A stretch of DNA of 64,000 nucleotides from Fragilariopsis cylindrus CCMP1102 (lineage: Eukaryota > Bacillariophyta > Bacillariophyceae > Bacillariales > Bacillariaceae): assembly GCA_900095095.1 (NCBI GenBank), contig FMBT01000295.1, positions 186,001 through 250,000 of the forward strand, in the 5' to 3' direction. Positions 40,352-50,731 of the stretch are shown in pieces. The notes beneath the pieces were generated by a model. The model did no database searches, was not told the origin of the DNA, and was given only the letters and a program-made list of their open reading frames with translations. Position numbers and translations under genes: made by a program. Positions within the stretch are counted from its first letter, which is position 1; every line of letters starts with the position of its first letter.

Positions 40352-41905
40352 TTATCCTATTCCTCCACCCATAGTTACTTGCCCCGCACCGTTTGTCATC
40401 ATACCGGTCCCTGGTAACGAAGGAGATAGCGGTGTAGGAGAGAGAAGGACCGAATCTCCTCCTGGTGCCAATGAACTTAATTGCTGATGATTTGACGACG
40501 ACGATGATGTTGAATTTGACAGCATCGATGAAAGAAACAACGAATTCGTACCTTGCTGTTGCTGCTGTGGCGTTGGCTGCTGAGTCGTTATCGAAGTTGG
40601 GATTGACTGATTAATGAAGGAGGAGAGCGCACAATTCGCTGGCGATTTTTGGCTTGCATTTGACAGCAGGGCTAGCATCGGATTTGTTTGCTGTTGCTGT
40701 TGCTGTGATTGCTGTTGAAGCTGTGGAATTGAGTTTGGTTGATGAACTTGTTGCAAAGTCTGTACTGTGGAATTTAATCGCTGCTGATGTTGTAAAGCTC
40801 CAAGAAGTTGCTGCTGCTGCTGCTGGTGGAGTAAGGATTGGATGATTGTGTCTGATTGCAAATTTTGTTGTTGTGGCTGATTTTGCTGAAGTAAGTTCTG
40901 CAATAAAGCGTTCAATTGCTGCTGTTGTTGTTGCTGTTGAAGGTTCTGTTGGTTATTCTGTGGACCAGCTGAAGTTTGTTGTTGTGCAATAGGCGTAGCT
41001 GCTAATGGTTGTGACAAATTGTTTGTCGAAAGCAAGGACGATGTAAGTTGTTGCAGGGCATTAGGCTGAAGATTACCAAGTAAAGAAGCCTGATGTTGAT
41101 GTTGTGCAGGAAATTGTTGCAACAGTCCTATCGCTTGAGTTGTCTCGGCGGCCAAAGGTTTTGTGGTGTCTTGTAAAGAAGCTAACATTTGACCTAATTG
41201 AGCCTGTTGGAGTTGTTGTGGTCTGAATTGCGCCATGGAATTCATGTTGTTTAATCCAGGTACCGCTGCCATTTGTTGCGATTGGATACCACCAACACCT
41301 TGGTTCGCTATGTTAGGAAGAGACATCGCTGCTGCCATATTCATATTCATCGGTATGTTATTTGTGTTCCCGCCCCCGTTATCATTTATTGTGTCTTTAT
41401 TGCGACTGGATTTCGCATTCCCGTTTCTTAGTGAAGTCAGAGAGAATAAAGCACTAGCATTGTTGTTTGGCGGATCGCTACCTGCCGCTCTCTTCTTACG
41501 TCTCTTGTCTTCCAATGGTACTTTCTTGTAGTGTACGTATCGTATCGCTTGCTTTGCCTTCTCTGCCGCCTCAGCATCAGTCATTTCAACGAAATGTTCA
41601 GTGTTGGATGATAAGCCTAACTTATCAACTTCGCCATCATTCAACCGTTGGAGGAAACGACCCTGCCTCGATTGAATCAGCTTTACCATACTAGTGATCA
41701 TCTTAGCCTTTTCTTTTCTACTTGAAGTTGCGACGTACGCTGGTCTTAGTTCCTCGACCATTGTTCGAAACCGGATGTTGCCAGTATTTTGCATAGAACC
41801 CGAACCTCTACCTTGAAGAACATCGTAGTCGTTGAGGACCGTTATGAACACACCGGGATTTTTGATCTTCAACCTTTGTTCCTCCTTCCCTTGCATATCG
41901 TCCAT
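40352..41905 (-). CDS. DUF6824-domain Gln-rich protein, putative regulator
   Basis: 517 aa, one exon. Residues ~20-130 carry the diatom-expanded DUF6824 pattern: NDYDVLQGRGSGSMQNTGNI, RFRTMVEELRPAYVATSSRK, EKAKMITSMVKLIQSRQGRF and the terminal AEKAKQAIRYVHYKKVPLED. It continues into a basic KRRKKR stretch (likely nuclear signal) and then ~350 residues rich in Gln, Asn, Leu and Ser with many Q runs. This architecture (small N-terminal domain, basic patch, Gln-rich tail) resembles transcriptional activators. The domain's biochemical function is not established to my knowledge, so the regulatory role is inference. The canonical DVLLGRG motif reads DVLQGRG here. Confidence 0.82.
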   Translation of the reverse strand: MDDMQGKEEQRLKIKNPGVFITVLNDYDVLQGRGSGSMQNTGNIRFRTMVEELRPAYVATSSRKEKAKMITSMVKLIQSRQGRFLQRLNDGEVDKLGLSSNTEHFVEMTDAEAAEKAKQAIRYVHYKKVPLEDKRRKKRAAGSDPPNNNASALFSLTSLRNGNAKSSRNKDTINDNGGGNTNNIPMNMNMAAAMSLPNIANQGVGGIQSQQMAAVPGLNNMNSMAQFRPQQLQQAQLGQMLASLQDTTKPLAAETTQAIGLLQQFPAQHQHQASLLGNLQPNALQQLTSSLLSTNNLSQPLAATPIAQQQTSAGPQNNQQNLQQQQQQQQLNALLQNLLQQNQPQQQNLQSDTIIQSLLHQQQQQQLLGALQHQQRLNSTVQTLQQVHQPNSIPQLQQQSQQQQQQTNPMLALLSNASQKSPANCALSSFINQSIPTSITTQQPTPQQQQQGTNSLFLSSMLSNSTSSSSSNHQQLSSLAPGGDSVLLSPTPLSPSLPGTGMMTNGAGQVTMGGGIG

Positions 41906-42820
41906 CGTGAACGATGTTTCCTTGTAGTCTCAGGAGGCAGTGCCGATGATGCTTTGAAGATGTGAACAAGAAATTCAAAAACAAAAGAATGTTAGTTTGT
42001 TCCCTTTCGCGCGTCGTGAAGTAATCAATATCTTTTCACGATGACCTGTTTACGTAGTCGATTAAGTTATGCATACCTTTTATGATTCCTCTACTTATTA
42101 TCTATGGGCGTCTGCGATTTGCGTTCTCAGTATAATACTCAATCACGTAATAAGTTATTTCAGATTAATTTTGATGCGAGTTCCCCAATACGCAATACGT
42201 GTTATACGTCACCTTGGTACAAGTTTGCACTGGCTGGTTGCTTGGATAATGTTGACTTAGGTTGTACAATTAGTGTTGTAAATAAGGTCATTCGCTGCGC
42301 TACTAACGTCTGTAAGTAGGGTGCCACAATGTTTAGAAAAAGAAAGCGTAAGCGCCCCAATTTTGTACGTAATTGCCGTTTCTTTATCGCGTCTTAGTAC
42401 ACAGATACAAGTACGGTATTTGAAGAATCGCGAGCTGACTGTACTAAGGAAATAGCCTACGTAACGGTACCGTAGGCAGATGCAATCATATTCGCCCGTG
42501 AATCTGTACGGGGAATTATGGGCAGTTGTAAACAAGGGTATAAAAAAGAGGGGTGCGTCACTGCGTCTGCTCTTCGTCTGCCTGCTCGCGATGAAGCATG
42601 TCAAGATTCGAAAAAGAAAAAAATTCGGCCGCAAAGTTTGTCGAAATTCAAATCTCTACCTCACCCCCTTTTCATTTTAGTTTTTTAACTACTACTAGTA
42701 AATCATAGATGGTTGATAAAATTTTTGACAACTTCAAAATCTTATGCCTACTTCAGCTCAAAGAAAGCAACGTTTAACTATTACTATCTACAGTGACAAG
42801 TGCAAGTTCAAGTACCTATT
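41906..42820. other. Divergent promoter region (DUF6824 / PP2C)
   Basis: About 0.9 kb. Open frames of 125 (-) and 66 (+) codons at 42257-42680 overlap each other on opposite strands and have no recognisable features. No RNA gene seen. Confidence 0.4.
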
Positions 42821-44374
42821 ATGATGCAATCTAAGCGCAAACTTTTAAGTAAATTGACGAGAACTCATTGGTGCTCTAATATTTCTCCCAAGAACAAGTA
42901 CTCCTCGTTTGCTATAAAAGGATGCTTCGTTTTCGCTGCAACCATTTTTATTTACGTGAATTTTCGGTTTGCATATCCGGCAATTTATTCCAAATATGAC
43001 AGCAATGGTGTAACAACAACTACTAATGATGTGATGAAGAAAAAAAGAGACAGAATAAAAGAATTACAATCACTTCCGATCTTTCCTGAGAATCCAAAAT
43101 CATTATCAATAAAATCATCTGTTCAAGAATGGGAGCAATGGACACAAGAACCCATGATAGGAACCTATCGATATTCTCCTATTGCAACGATACAACTACC
43201 AACGGCGGATCTTGAACCAAAATCAAAATCAACAACTAAAACCTTCGATCCAAAATTGTTTGCTAAAAACGTCAAAATCAAAGCAGGCGCCAATAATAGA
43301 GTTGATAAAAATCCAAAATCATCTGTTACTTTCCTATCAAACGATAGTGTGATCTTAACACGGATGGGACACAAATTCAATCCGGAAGACGGCAGTAGAA
43401 CTCCAAATCAAGATCGAGTCCTTGTACTATCAAAAGAAGCACAACAAGACAACACGAATAGTAATGATAACAGCGAGGATTGGTGGATTGGCTTATTTGA
43501 TGGTCATGGTTATCATGGACATGCCGTATCACAGTATTGTAGTTTGGAATTTGCTCGTCATATTCATCAACTATGGGAAAAGGACACAACAACAGTAGCA
43601 ACAACAACAACAACGAAGGTTGATACAAAAGATACTCTAAGGAGATCATTTTTAGAAACCAACCGTTCTATTCCACCATTTATTGCTAGTTCTGGTAGTA
43701 CTGGTATAAGCGTATTACGAAGAGGAAATTCGTTATACATTTCCAATGTAGGTGATTCTATGGCATTCGTAGCAAGTCACAACAAAAACAACAATGATAG
43801 TATAAAAATTATATATACAACCCAACCTCACAAACCAGATTCACCTAAAGAACGAAATCGAATTGAAAATGCTGGTGGTCATGTACAGGACTCACCCTTT
43901 GAAGGTGCTTCGGCACGACTTATCATTCCAATAATTGGTGGTCAAGGTGCATCTGTTGGTTTGGCTATGAGTAGAAGCTTAGGTGATCACGATGGTGAGA
44001 ATGTTGGATTAACTGCCGAACCAGACACTGATATTTTAGATTTATCACAATTTGATAAGAATGAAGAATATATAGTAGTAGCTGTTACGGATGGCTTAGT
44101 CGATTTTGGTAGGTTATCGGTAGAAGAAGTAGCACTTTCTATGTCCAAAGCATTTGCATCGTCGTCGATCAATAATAATAATAATAATAATATTGATAGT
44201 AATAAGCAGCAACGTAAGCAGAAAGATAAACTTCGTCGTTCAGTATCAACACCAACAGCAGAAACTGCGGCGGCGAAATTAATTTTGAAAGCCAGTCAAT
44301 TGTGGATACGTGATCCTGATGAAGCTGGTTATCGAGATGATATTTCTATTGTAGCTCATAGATTAAGAATATAA
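42821..44374 (+). CDS. Membrane-anchored PP2C-type Ser/Thr phosphatase
   Basis: 517 aa from the ATG at 42821. A cytosolic basic N-terminus, then a signal anchor (FAIKGCFVFAATIFIYVNF, about residues 27-46), then a linker and a PP2C domain from ~180. Motifs in order: RTPNQDRVLVL; WIGLFDGHGYHGHAVSQYC (metal Asp/Gly, ~224-230); GSTGISVLRRGNSLYISNVG then DS; VGLAMSRSLGDHDGENVGLT; IVVAVTDGLVDFG (~421, metal Asp); and YRDDISIVAHRL (~505). The Asp residues for the two-metal centre are present. An Asn/Lys/Arg-rich loop (~445-475) is inserted before the last motif. PP2Cs reverse kinase signalling; the substrate is unknown. Type II topology implies a luminal or extracellular catalytic domain unless the orientation is reversed. 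Convergent with UCHL5. Confidence 0.88.
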   Translation: MMQSKRKLLSKLTRTHWCSNISPKNKYSSFAIKGCFVFAATIFIYVNFRFAYPAIYSKYDSNGVTTTTNDVMKKKRDRIKELQSLPIFPENPKSLSIKSSVQEWEQWTQEPMIGTYRYSPIATIQLPTADLEPKSKSTTKTFDPKLFAKNVKIKAGANNRVDKNPKSSVTFLSNDSVILTRMGHKFNPEDGSRTPNQDRVLVLSKEAQQDNTNSNDNSEDWWIGLFDGHGYHGHAVSQYCSLEFARHIHQLWEKDTTTVATTTTTKVDTKDTLRRSFLETNRSIPPFIASSGSTGISVLRRGNSLYISNVGDSMAFVASHNKNNNDSIKIIYTTQPHKPDSPKERNRIENAGGHVQDSPFEGASARLIIPIIGGQGASVGLAMSRSLGDHDGENVGLTAEPDTDILDLSQFDKNEEYIVVAVTDGLVDFGRLSVEEVALSMSKAFASSSINNNNNNNIDSNKQQRKQKDKLRRSVSTPTAETAAAKLILKASQLWIRDPDEAGYRDDISIVAHRLRI

Positions 44375-44729
44375 TATGATAAAAAATAATTATCGTAACG
44401 ATAATACTAATAATAATACATTGTACGGAAAATCTCAGTTTTGTTACAACACCCAAACTAATTTCTCGATGTAAATATCAGATCGAGTATTTTTTGATGT
44501 GCATTTTTATGAAAAAAAAACGATCAATCGATTTAGAAAACAATCAGATATTAAGCAATATCTTTCTTCTTCATACAATGGGCTAGAATTTCCTGCGTAT
44601 ATAATAAGACATTTTAAGCAATGATAGTAATTAGTTTGTTGCTCTCCACTACTAGAGTAGCAAACGATATATTTATTTTTTGTCGTGTCGTGTCGTGTTT
44701 CTTTAGTATTGTTATTATTGTTGTTGTTA
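44375..44729. other. Convergent spacer (PP2C / UCHL5)
   Basis: AT-rich 3' flanks. A 91-codon minus-strand frame here is low in complexity (Asn run) and overlaps UCHL5's end in another frame. Confidence 0.5.
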
Positions 44730-45923
44730 TTATTTCTTGCCAGCAGCCAGCTTTTGACGTTTGCGTGTTTTTGCATCTTCAAACAACGGATTCAAGGTCT
44801 TTGCACGAGCCAATTCTTTAAGGATTGATACACAAAGAGGAACAAAATTGTGTCGCCGACGTTGATTTTCTAACTCCCAATTCTTACGTTTTTCTTCTTC
44901 CATATTCAAATGATGGATAAGGCTACCATCGGTTGGATCTGCTTCAATTTTTTCTTTCAGTCCAAGTCGTTTGTCTTTAGTTACCGCCATTAAATTGAAT
45001 TTGATTGCATCTCCAGTCATTCGTTTTTGAATTGCCTCCCTAGCCACAGACAACCATTTGGTTTTGTCCTTGGCAGCATCATCATCATCGTCCTCCGAGT
45101 AATTACCAACAACGATTGGTCCATTTTGTAATCCATCGAGTTCGTATACGTTACCATCCGAATGTGGAATGTATGCAACAAAATGAAAAACATCCTCCGA
45201 TGGTCCATTTCGAGCAATGAATTTTCCATCATTTAGAAATGCATCAGTACGACCAAATGCATTGTGAGACTTTTTGATTTGTTCACTACTAGAAATGGCA
45301 ACCCCTTTCAAAGATGGTGGAAAAGAGGCAGTAAAGTCTTTGAATTCTGTCAATGTCGACCCTAGCTCAATATTCTCCCCTTGATTCAATACAACTGAAA
45401 GTATTGCTTGAGTCTGTGTTTTTTTTGATATATTTTTGTATTTTCGTACGGATGACGACATAATTAAAATAGAAAAACAGAATCAAGATCAACCAAAAAT
45501 GAGATTTATTAGTTATCGGAGACATATCTATAGATTGATTTGGATTGAAAATTGAACATAGCAATACATAATCAAGAGCTATATCTATACTGTAGGTATG
45601 AAGATATTCATCTTGAAACTGTTACTACTTACCGCACACGCATTAGTTGTAACTTGATGAGCGAAAAATAAAGATTCTGGAATTTGCTCTTCGGACAGCG
45701 GTTCGTTTTTCGTAGACGACGAAGAGGAGGCAGCTGCTGCTTTGGTTTCGTATTGAAATAGGAAAATAAGACCGTAAATCTCCGCCGTATCGTTCAATGT
45801 CACCAAACTTTCTTGGTCTAAAGACCACAGTTCTTCTAATTGTACGGTGGTACAACCAAGATCTTGTAGTAGCTCGGTAAATACACCTGGGTCTGATTCA
45901 ATGGTACACCAATCGTCTGACAT
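44730..45923 (-). CDS. UCHL5: UCHL5/UCH37-type ubiquitin C-terminal hydrolase
   Basis: Two exons, complement(join(44730..45413, 45633..45923)), give 324 aa, close to human UCHL5 (329). Seen: WCTIESDPGVFTELLQDLGC, EELWSLDQESL, GLIFLFQYET, FFAHQVTTNACA spliced in phase 0 to TQAILSVVLN. The active site is complete: oxyanion Gln90, Cys96, His174 (VFHFVAYIP), Asp190 (YELDGL). The C-terminal ULD-like region (NWELENQRRRHNFVPLCVSI then LKELARAKTL) with a basic KRQKLAAGKK tail is the part that binds proteasomal Rpn13/ADRM1 and, in animals, INO80G. It trims ubiquitin chains on the 26S proteasome. The crossover-loop segment is poly-Ala/Ser (residues ~62-72). Confidence 0.94.
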
Positions 45924-47064
45924 TGTTGTTGCTATTGTTGTGTTGTTAAAAAATAGATAGATTACAGATTAGATCATAGAAAGTACTACAATGTGTATGG
46001 TTTATAAGAGTTCTCATCGTCGATCCAAAATTGCAATTTTTGCTTCAATTTAGCATTGTAGATTGAGGCCGTTATTTTGAATTCATCAGTTAACAGTCAT
46101 ATGCAGGGTACTTTTTAGTCGAACTAGTCGTTATTCCACAGAATTATTATAATACTGTAGCATGCCTTTACCGCTACTTGTAACGGTGTTCATTAATACT
46201 ATAATGTAAGTATTAGTCATTACAGTACAGTACTGTAAGCTTGTAAGCTACAGGTGCATAACTTAGTATAAGCTATCCTATTACTTTCCATAATACATGT
46301 TGTAATTTTCAAGAGAACTATAGAGGAGGAGAATGATGATTACATAAAATAATGGTCCTAGGTAATTTTGCTTGAAAATCTAAAGATATCCTGCCATTAA
46401 TAGTATGATATCTGATCAAAGTAAAGTCTAGCAAGGCTGAGTCTATGTGCAAATATTTGTTGGTGAAGATGCCAGGACCATCATTATTTTTGTCTTGGAA
46501 ACAAAAAAGTGACTGGCTAGCTAGCTATAAGATATGAAGGTTATGTTCTACGGAATATTCATTTTTATTAGAGATGACACAAAAGTTGTGATGATGATCT
46601 ATCCTTGACATGATGGATTGAAAAGAATTGCACCAGTTGAATAGTCAAAGTCAGTGGTAACACAGTTGGTTTCTTATTACAATATATTGAGCCTATTTAC
46701 TCTTTTTGTCTACAAAATTATGGCAACTGTGCTGGAACCATAATTCAAAAAGCTACTAAAGTATACTTAAATATAGTATGAATATATAAATGCAGGAGCA
46801 AAGTTTTGTTATGGAATTGTTTATTTTTAATTTATACATTATTACATCAATTTTTGGATATGGGGTTTTGGGATAGTGAAAGTAATTGGATAGATGGAGA
46901 AATGTGTTGATATCATGATCGATTCGATCGCGTTGATACAATCAACTAAAATCAGCATGATCATGTTTTGCATGCGTATGCATGGTACTCCACAAATCGT
47001 TAGGAAATAAATTAAATGAGTTATATAGAAATCGAATTTCTCGAATCTAATGGAATCATTTAAT
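45924..47064. other. Intergenic, about 1.1 kb without a gene
   Basis: UCHL5 upstream region and 3' flank of the next minus-strand gene. AT-rich with only short frames. I see no tRNA-like or repeat structure. Confidence 0.5.
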
Positions 47065-47748
47065 TTAATTCTTAACGAGAAGGAGGATTGCCATAACAAT
47101 AATGGCGATACTGAATGCACCGCATAGAACAATAAGAGCTGCATATCCAGGTGTTTTGTACCATGCTTGTTGCATTTTTCCCCCGGACCTACTAGCAATG
47201 TCGCCATAATCATCATTTATTTGTTCATCACTAGTATCTTCCGCAGCAGTTTCCAAATCAATATCATTCATCTTTGCAGCAATGTTTGCTAGAGATCGTT
47301 CACGATCATCTTCAGCAAGTGCTTCTGATTCTAAAAACTCCTCCTCTGCAACTTGTTTGTCTTCTTGAGCAGCGATTCCCTTAGTATTATTAGGCTGTGG
47401 GCAGCAATCAAGATCAAACTTGGCCAACATGCTATCAACTGCATGATCATCATTGTCGTTCTTTGCTTCATCATCAGGAATCTCAACGACGGGATCAACA
47501 CCACGGGCACCACCATTGCCGCTTTCCATTAACTTCGCAGCTTCTGCATCCTGAGCTTTCAATAGTTTCATCTGCTTCTTATGCGCCAGTGCTTCGTCGA
47601 GATTAGCAGGAACGAAACCACATGGATCACATACTTTATCAACGAAATCGGATATCTGTTTGTTTTTAGGCTCTCCTGAGTTTGCAGACGTCATCTGTGT
47701 AGTTTGTTCGTGTGTAAACAGTTCGGTGTTATTATCAGCATTCATCAT
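47065..47748 (-). CDS. C-terminally anchored orphan protein
   Basis: 227 aa. An acidic soluble region opens MMNADNNTELFTHEQTT and has DFVDKVCDPCGFVPANLDEA followed by a Lys-rich helix (HKKQMKLLKAQDAEAAKLM), a long Glu/Asp/Ala coiled-coil-like stretch, and one C-terminal TM helix (YAALIVLCGAFSIAIIVMAI) with a two-residue KN tail. The last hydrophobic helix without a signal peptide is the layout of a tail-anchored protein. Two Cys pairs (CDPC, DCC) are present. I do not recognise the family; it looks lineage-specific. Confidence 0.7.
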   Translation of the reverse strand: MMNADNNTELFTHEQTTQMTSANSGEPKNKQISDFVDKVCDPCGFVPANLDEALAHKKQMKLLKAQDAEAAKLMESGNGGARGVDPVVEIPDDEAKNDNDDHAVDSMLAKFDLDCCPQPNNTKGIAAQEDKQVAEEEFLESEALAEDDRERSLANIAAKMNDIDLETAAEDTSDEQINDDYGDIASRSGGKMQQAWYKTPGYAALIVLCGAFSIAIIVMAILLLVKN

Positions 47749-48738
47749 GGCAATAGACTAGACTACTTGAACTGCTAGATGATACGATGGTGTTGATACG
47801 GTATTGTATTAATTTATACTAATTACCACTACAAAAGGTATTGAAAAGTACGCTTGTCTTGTCTTCAATAGTAGATATACTTTGAAGTAACAATTATTAC
47901 CTCTTGAAGTACTACAAGCTGCGTCTATCAAATTCAATATGCCGCCCAAGTCAAACGAAGTGTACTAGACAAAAATGGCGAAAGATCACAATTTTTGTGT
48001 GCAACGATGATTCTTTCGTAAAAATGAAGTCAGACAGCCTCACTCAAGTGTGATACTGCACATGCCTTACTGCACGTACAGGTAACAAATTAGAGCATTG
48101 GATAAGCGCGCGCCATTTGACGCGTATCGTTAAATCAGTATCGGATCGGCATGAGATCGAGTATCTAAAAAACAAAGAATGAATCAATCACCCTAATCCT
48201 AAATGGATTAATGATTGATATCAACGGACAACGTAATAATATAAAATAAAACTACACTTCTTTTGTTAGAATTAAAAGAATATAGAATTATGTTTTTAGT
48301 TGATGCAGTTAATTTGTATTGCATTGTTGAATAATTCTCCTCACTTATATATGATCCCCCCACGATGCATCAAAATTCTACTCTGCTGCATTGATAGTTG
48401 ATATGCACCTCAACAGAAAATTCTATACATCCTGAACCAAATTCCGCCACAAAAATAGTAATGGAGATAAGATGATACCTTATTGATTCATCATATATTT
48501 CCTCCCTGCTGTTTGTATTCTTAGCTTCGTGACTCAGAATTAACTACACGAAACTATATTTACTTAAGTCTACCTTCCGTACCTTGGCACTACTAGTTTT
48601 TATCGTACAATAATAATATCTTTTATAATGATTGGATTTATGGATTACTTTTAGAAAGCTGCATATCGTCACAAAACTAAGAAGAAAAAGGGTGAAAGCT
48701 CACCTGATCATTGGATCTTCTTTCCTTCCTTACCTGTA
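47749..48738. other. Intergenic, about 1 kb without a gene
   Basis: Contains an AGCGCGCGCC patch near 48106. Otherwise AT-rich with only short frames. Confidence 0.5.
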
Positions 48739-50019
48739 CTATAGGTGTTTCGTTGGCCAGAAAATTCCCATTGCCAAAATTATCATTCCAATTGAAATAA
48801 GGAATATAGTAACTGTTAAATAAACCCTTCTACGGAAGTGAAATTCTTCAATTTGTTTGGTCGAGAGGGAAGACCCAATTTGTAATTTGTTCGTCGATGT
48901 ATATGATTCTGTTTCCGCCGCTGTTTCCTCCTCTTCCTTAGGTATCATGATAATTGTCTGACTATTACTCCTCGCAGCAGAACTGAATTGTTTTTTTTCA
49001 ATAGCACGTTTCTGTTGTCGGAGTTTTTTTGATCGATCTTGGTTTTCACTTAAATTGTTAGAGGATGTGCTGTCTTCTTTGGAAGAACCTCCCTCGATAT
49101 CTAGTAAACTATTTCCGCGGTTGATTCGGTTGGAGATAAAATCTACTGCATCCATCTCCTGATCCTGATCTTGCTGCTGCTGTAACACTGGTAGCTGAGC
49201 AACCATGATATCTTGATCAGAAACTGTCCATTCCAAATTATCGTGACCATTGGCTAGAATTAATTCATTTATAGCAGAATCGTTTGTCGTTATCGGAGGA
49301 TCTTCAACTGATTCTGATTCTTCCGATAGTTTACTAAACGATCGATTGTTTTGACGAAGCAGAATGTCCGCAAACTTTCCAGACATGAATCCGAAAATAT
49401 CCCCACCTTTCTTTTTTGAGATAGTTCCGTCATCTATATTCTTAGGTTTGTTAGTTCTTTGTTGTTCCAATTCAGGGTCATAACTTGCTTCACTTTCAAT
49501 CACTTGTATATTATTATTGTTGTTTCCTTCCTGTTGATTAATATAGGAAGAAAGTACTTCAATGTCATACCCTTCGACAACACCATTATTTTCTACCGGT
49601 AACAACTTCCTACATGAAAAGACCGGTGATGGTGAACTAACATTACATGGATATATGTTGCTTCTTTCTTGACAAGCAAAACTTTCCATACTATCAAAGG
49701 TTTTATCTAATAGATCCTCCTCGTTGTTCATCATAAAATCTGGACAGGAAGAAAGATTTTGTTTCTCTATATCATGATGAGATCCTTTTGGGAGTATTTT
49801 CTGCCTTTGTTGCTGTTGTTCGTATTCCTCGTCCATTTCACCATTCCCTTCTCGATTATATTTTCTTTCGTTATTATTATCGTCATTGTGATCAACATTC
49901 ATAGAGTAATCGATAGCGTTCCCATTCTCGATTTGTACTACGCTATCCCCAATCCGAATCTCTTCGTCTCCGGATTCGAATTGGAAAGATTTTCGTTTTG
50001 ATCCCCTTATTATCTTCAT
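48739..50019 (-). CDS. C-terminally anchored acidic orphan protein
   Basis: 426 aa. Starts MKIIRGSKRKSFQFESGDEE, then ~350 residues of low-complexity acidic, Asn- and Gln-rich sequence, with one more ordered segment (GGDIFGFMSGKFADILLRQN). A basic helix (RSKKLRQQKRAIEKKQFSSA) precedes a C-terminal TM helix (VYLTVTIFLISIGMIILAMG) ending IFWPTKHL. No family recognised. It shares the soluble-acidic plus tail-anchor layout with the gene at 47065-47748 on the same strand, but I see no sequence similarity between them. Confidence 0.68.
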   Translation of the reverse strand: MKIIRGSKRKSFQFESGDEEIRIGDSVVQIENGNAIDYSMNVDHNDDNNNERKYNREGNGEMDEEYEQQQQRQKILPKGSHHDIEKQNLSSCPDFMMNNEEDLLDKTFDSMESFACQERSNIYPCNVSSPSPVFSCRKLLPVENNGVVEGYDIEVLSSYINQQEGNNNNNIQVIESEASYDPELEQQRTNKPKNIDDGTISKKKGGDIFGFMSGKFADILLRQNNRSFSKLSEESESVEDPPITTNDSAINELILANGHDNLEWTVSDQDIMVAQLPVLQQQQDQDQEMDAVDFISNRINRGNSLLDIEGGSSKEDSTSSNNLSENQDRSKKLRQQKRAIEKKQFSSAARSNSQTIIMIPKEEEETAAETESYTSTNKLQIGSSLSTKQIEEFHFRRRVYLTVTIFLISIGMIILAMGIFWPTKHL

Positions 50020-50731
50020 TGACTATTTAAAGCAGAGAAGCAAAATCAGAGAATATTAAAAAAAAACTGACACCCGTTAATCGACTCGGCGGCAGCAAAT
50101 CTTCTCTTCTCTTCTTGCTTGCTTTGCTTGCTTGCCAATCCACACCGCCCAAGTTACGCTTCCAATATATATACTTTTCTGCTACCACAGCAAATGTCAA
50201 CTACAATAAGTATTTATACTGAGTGTCGCAAAATACGAACATATCATTCTACTTCGTATTTATCATAAATAGATAGAATGCACTGGACGGTAATAATAAT
50301 AGAGAATGATTTTATTTTGGAAGTACGGTATAATAGGAAAGAAAAATCGAATCATGCAGACGATGATTTTCCGCGAATGATAGCCGAATTTTTAGATATG
50401 GGGGATCGAAGAAACTAGATTTTTTAATTGGCTTTTTTTTGTCAAAGACAGGGGATCGGAGGGAGATAGGAATGTTTGTATTTTCGCTCCATTTTTAATT
50501 CGGTGTCCGTTATGTATTTTGATGTGATGATGTTTAAAATTCTTCGAAATTCAAAAAACGACATAATGACAATTATAAAATTGAAAATACTCACACCACA
50601 ACAACAATATTAATGGTGGTGCCATACTACTTCGCAACTAACAAACTGCCAAAAATCATCTTCTAAAGATTGACAACAATCATTATACTACCTATAAAAG
50701 CCAGCATAGTTACTAAGATATACCATAACCC
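50020..50731. other. Divergent promoter region (orphan / kinesin-13)
   Basis: Includes a CTTCTCTTCTCTTCTTGCTTGC pyrimidine tract near 50100 and AT-rich sequence. Nothing else recognised. Confidence 0.4.

Noticed and set aside
42257-42680. Overlapping 125-codon (-) and 66-codon (+) frames in the DUF6824/PP2C spacer
   Set aside because: They overlap on opposite strands, have Cys/Arg-rich unordered composition and no motif.
44507-44782. 91-codon minus-strand frame with an Asn run
   Set aside because: It overlaps the UCHL5 3' end in another frame and is low in complexity.
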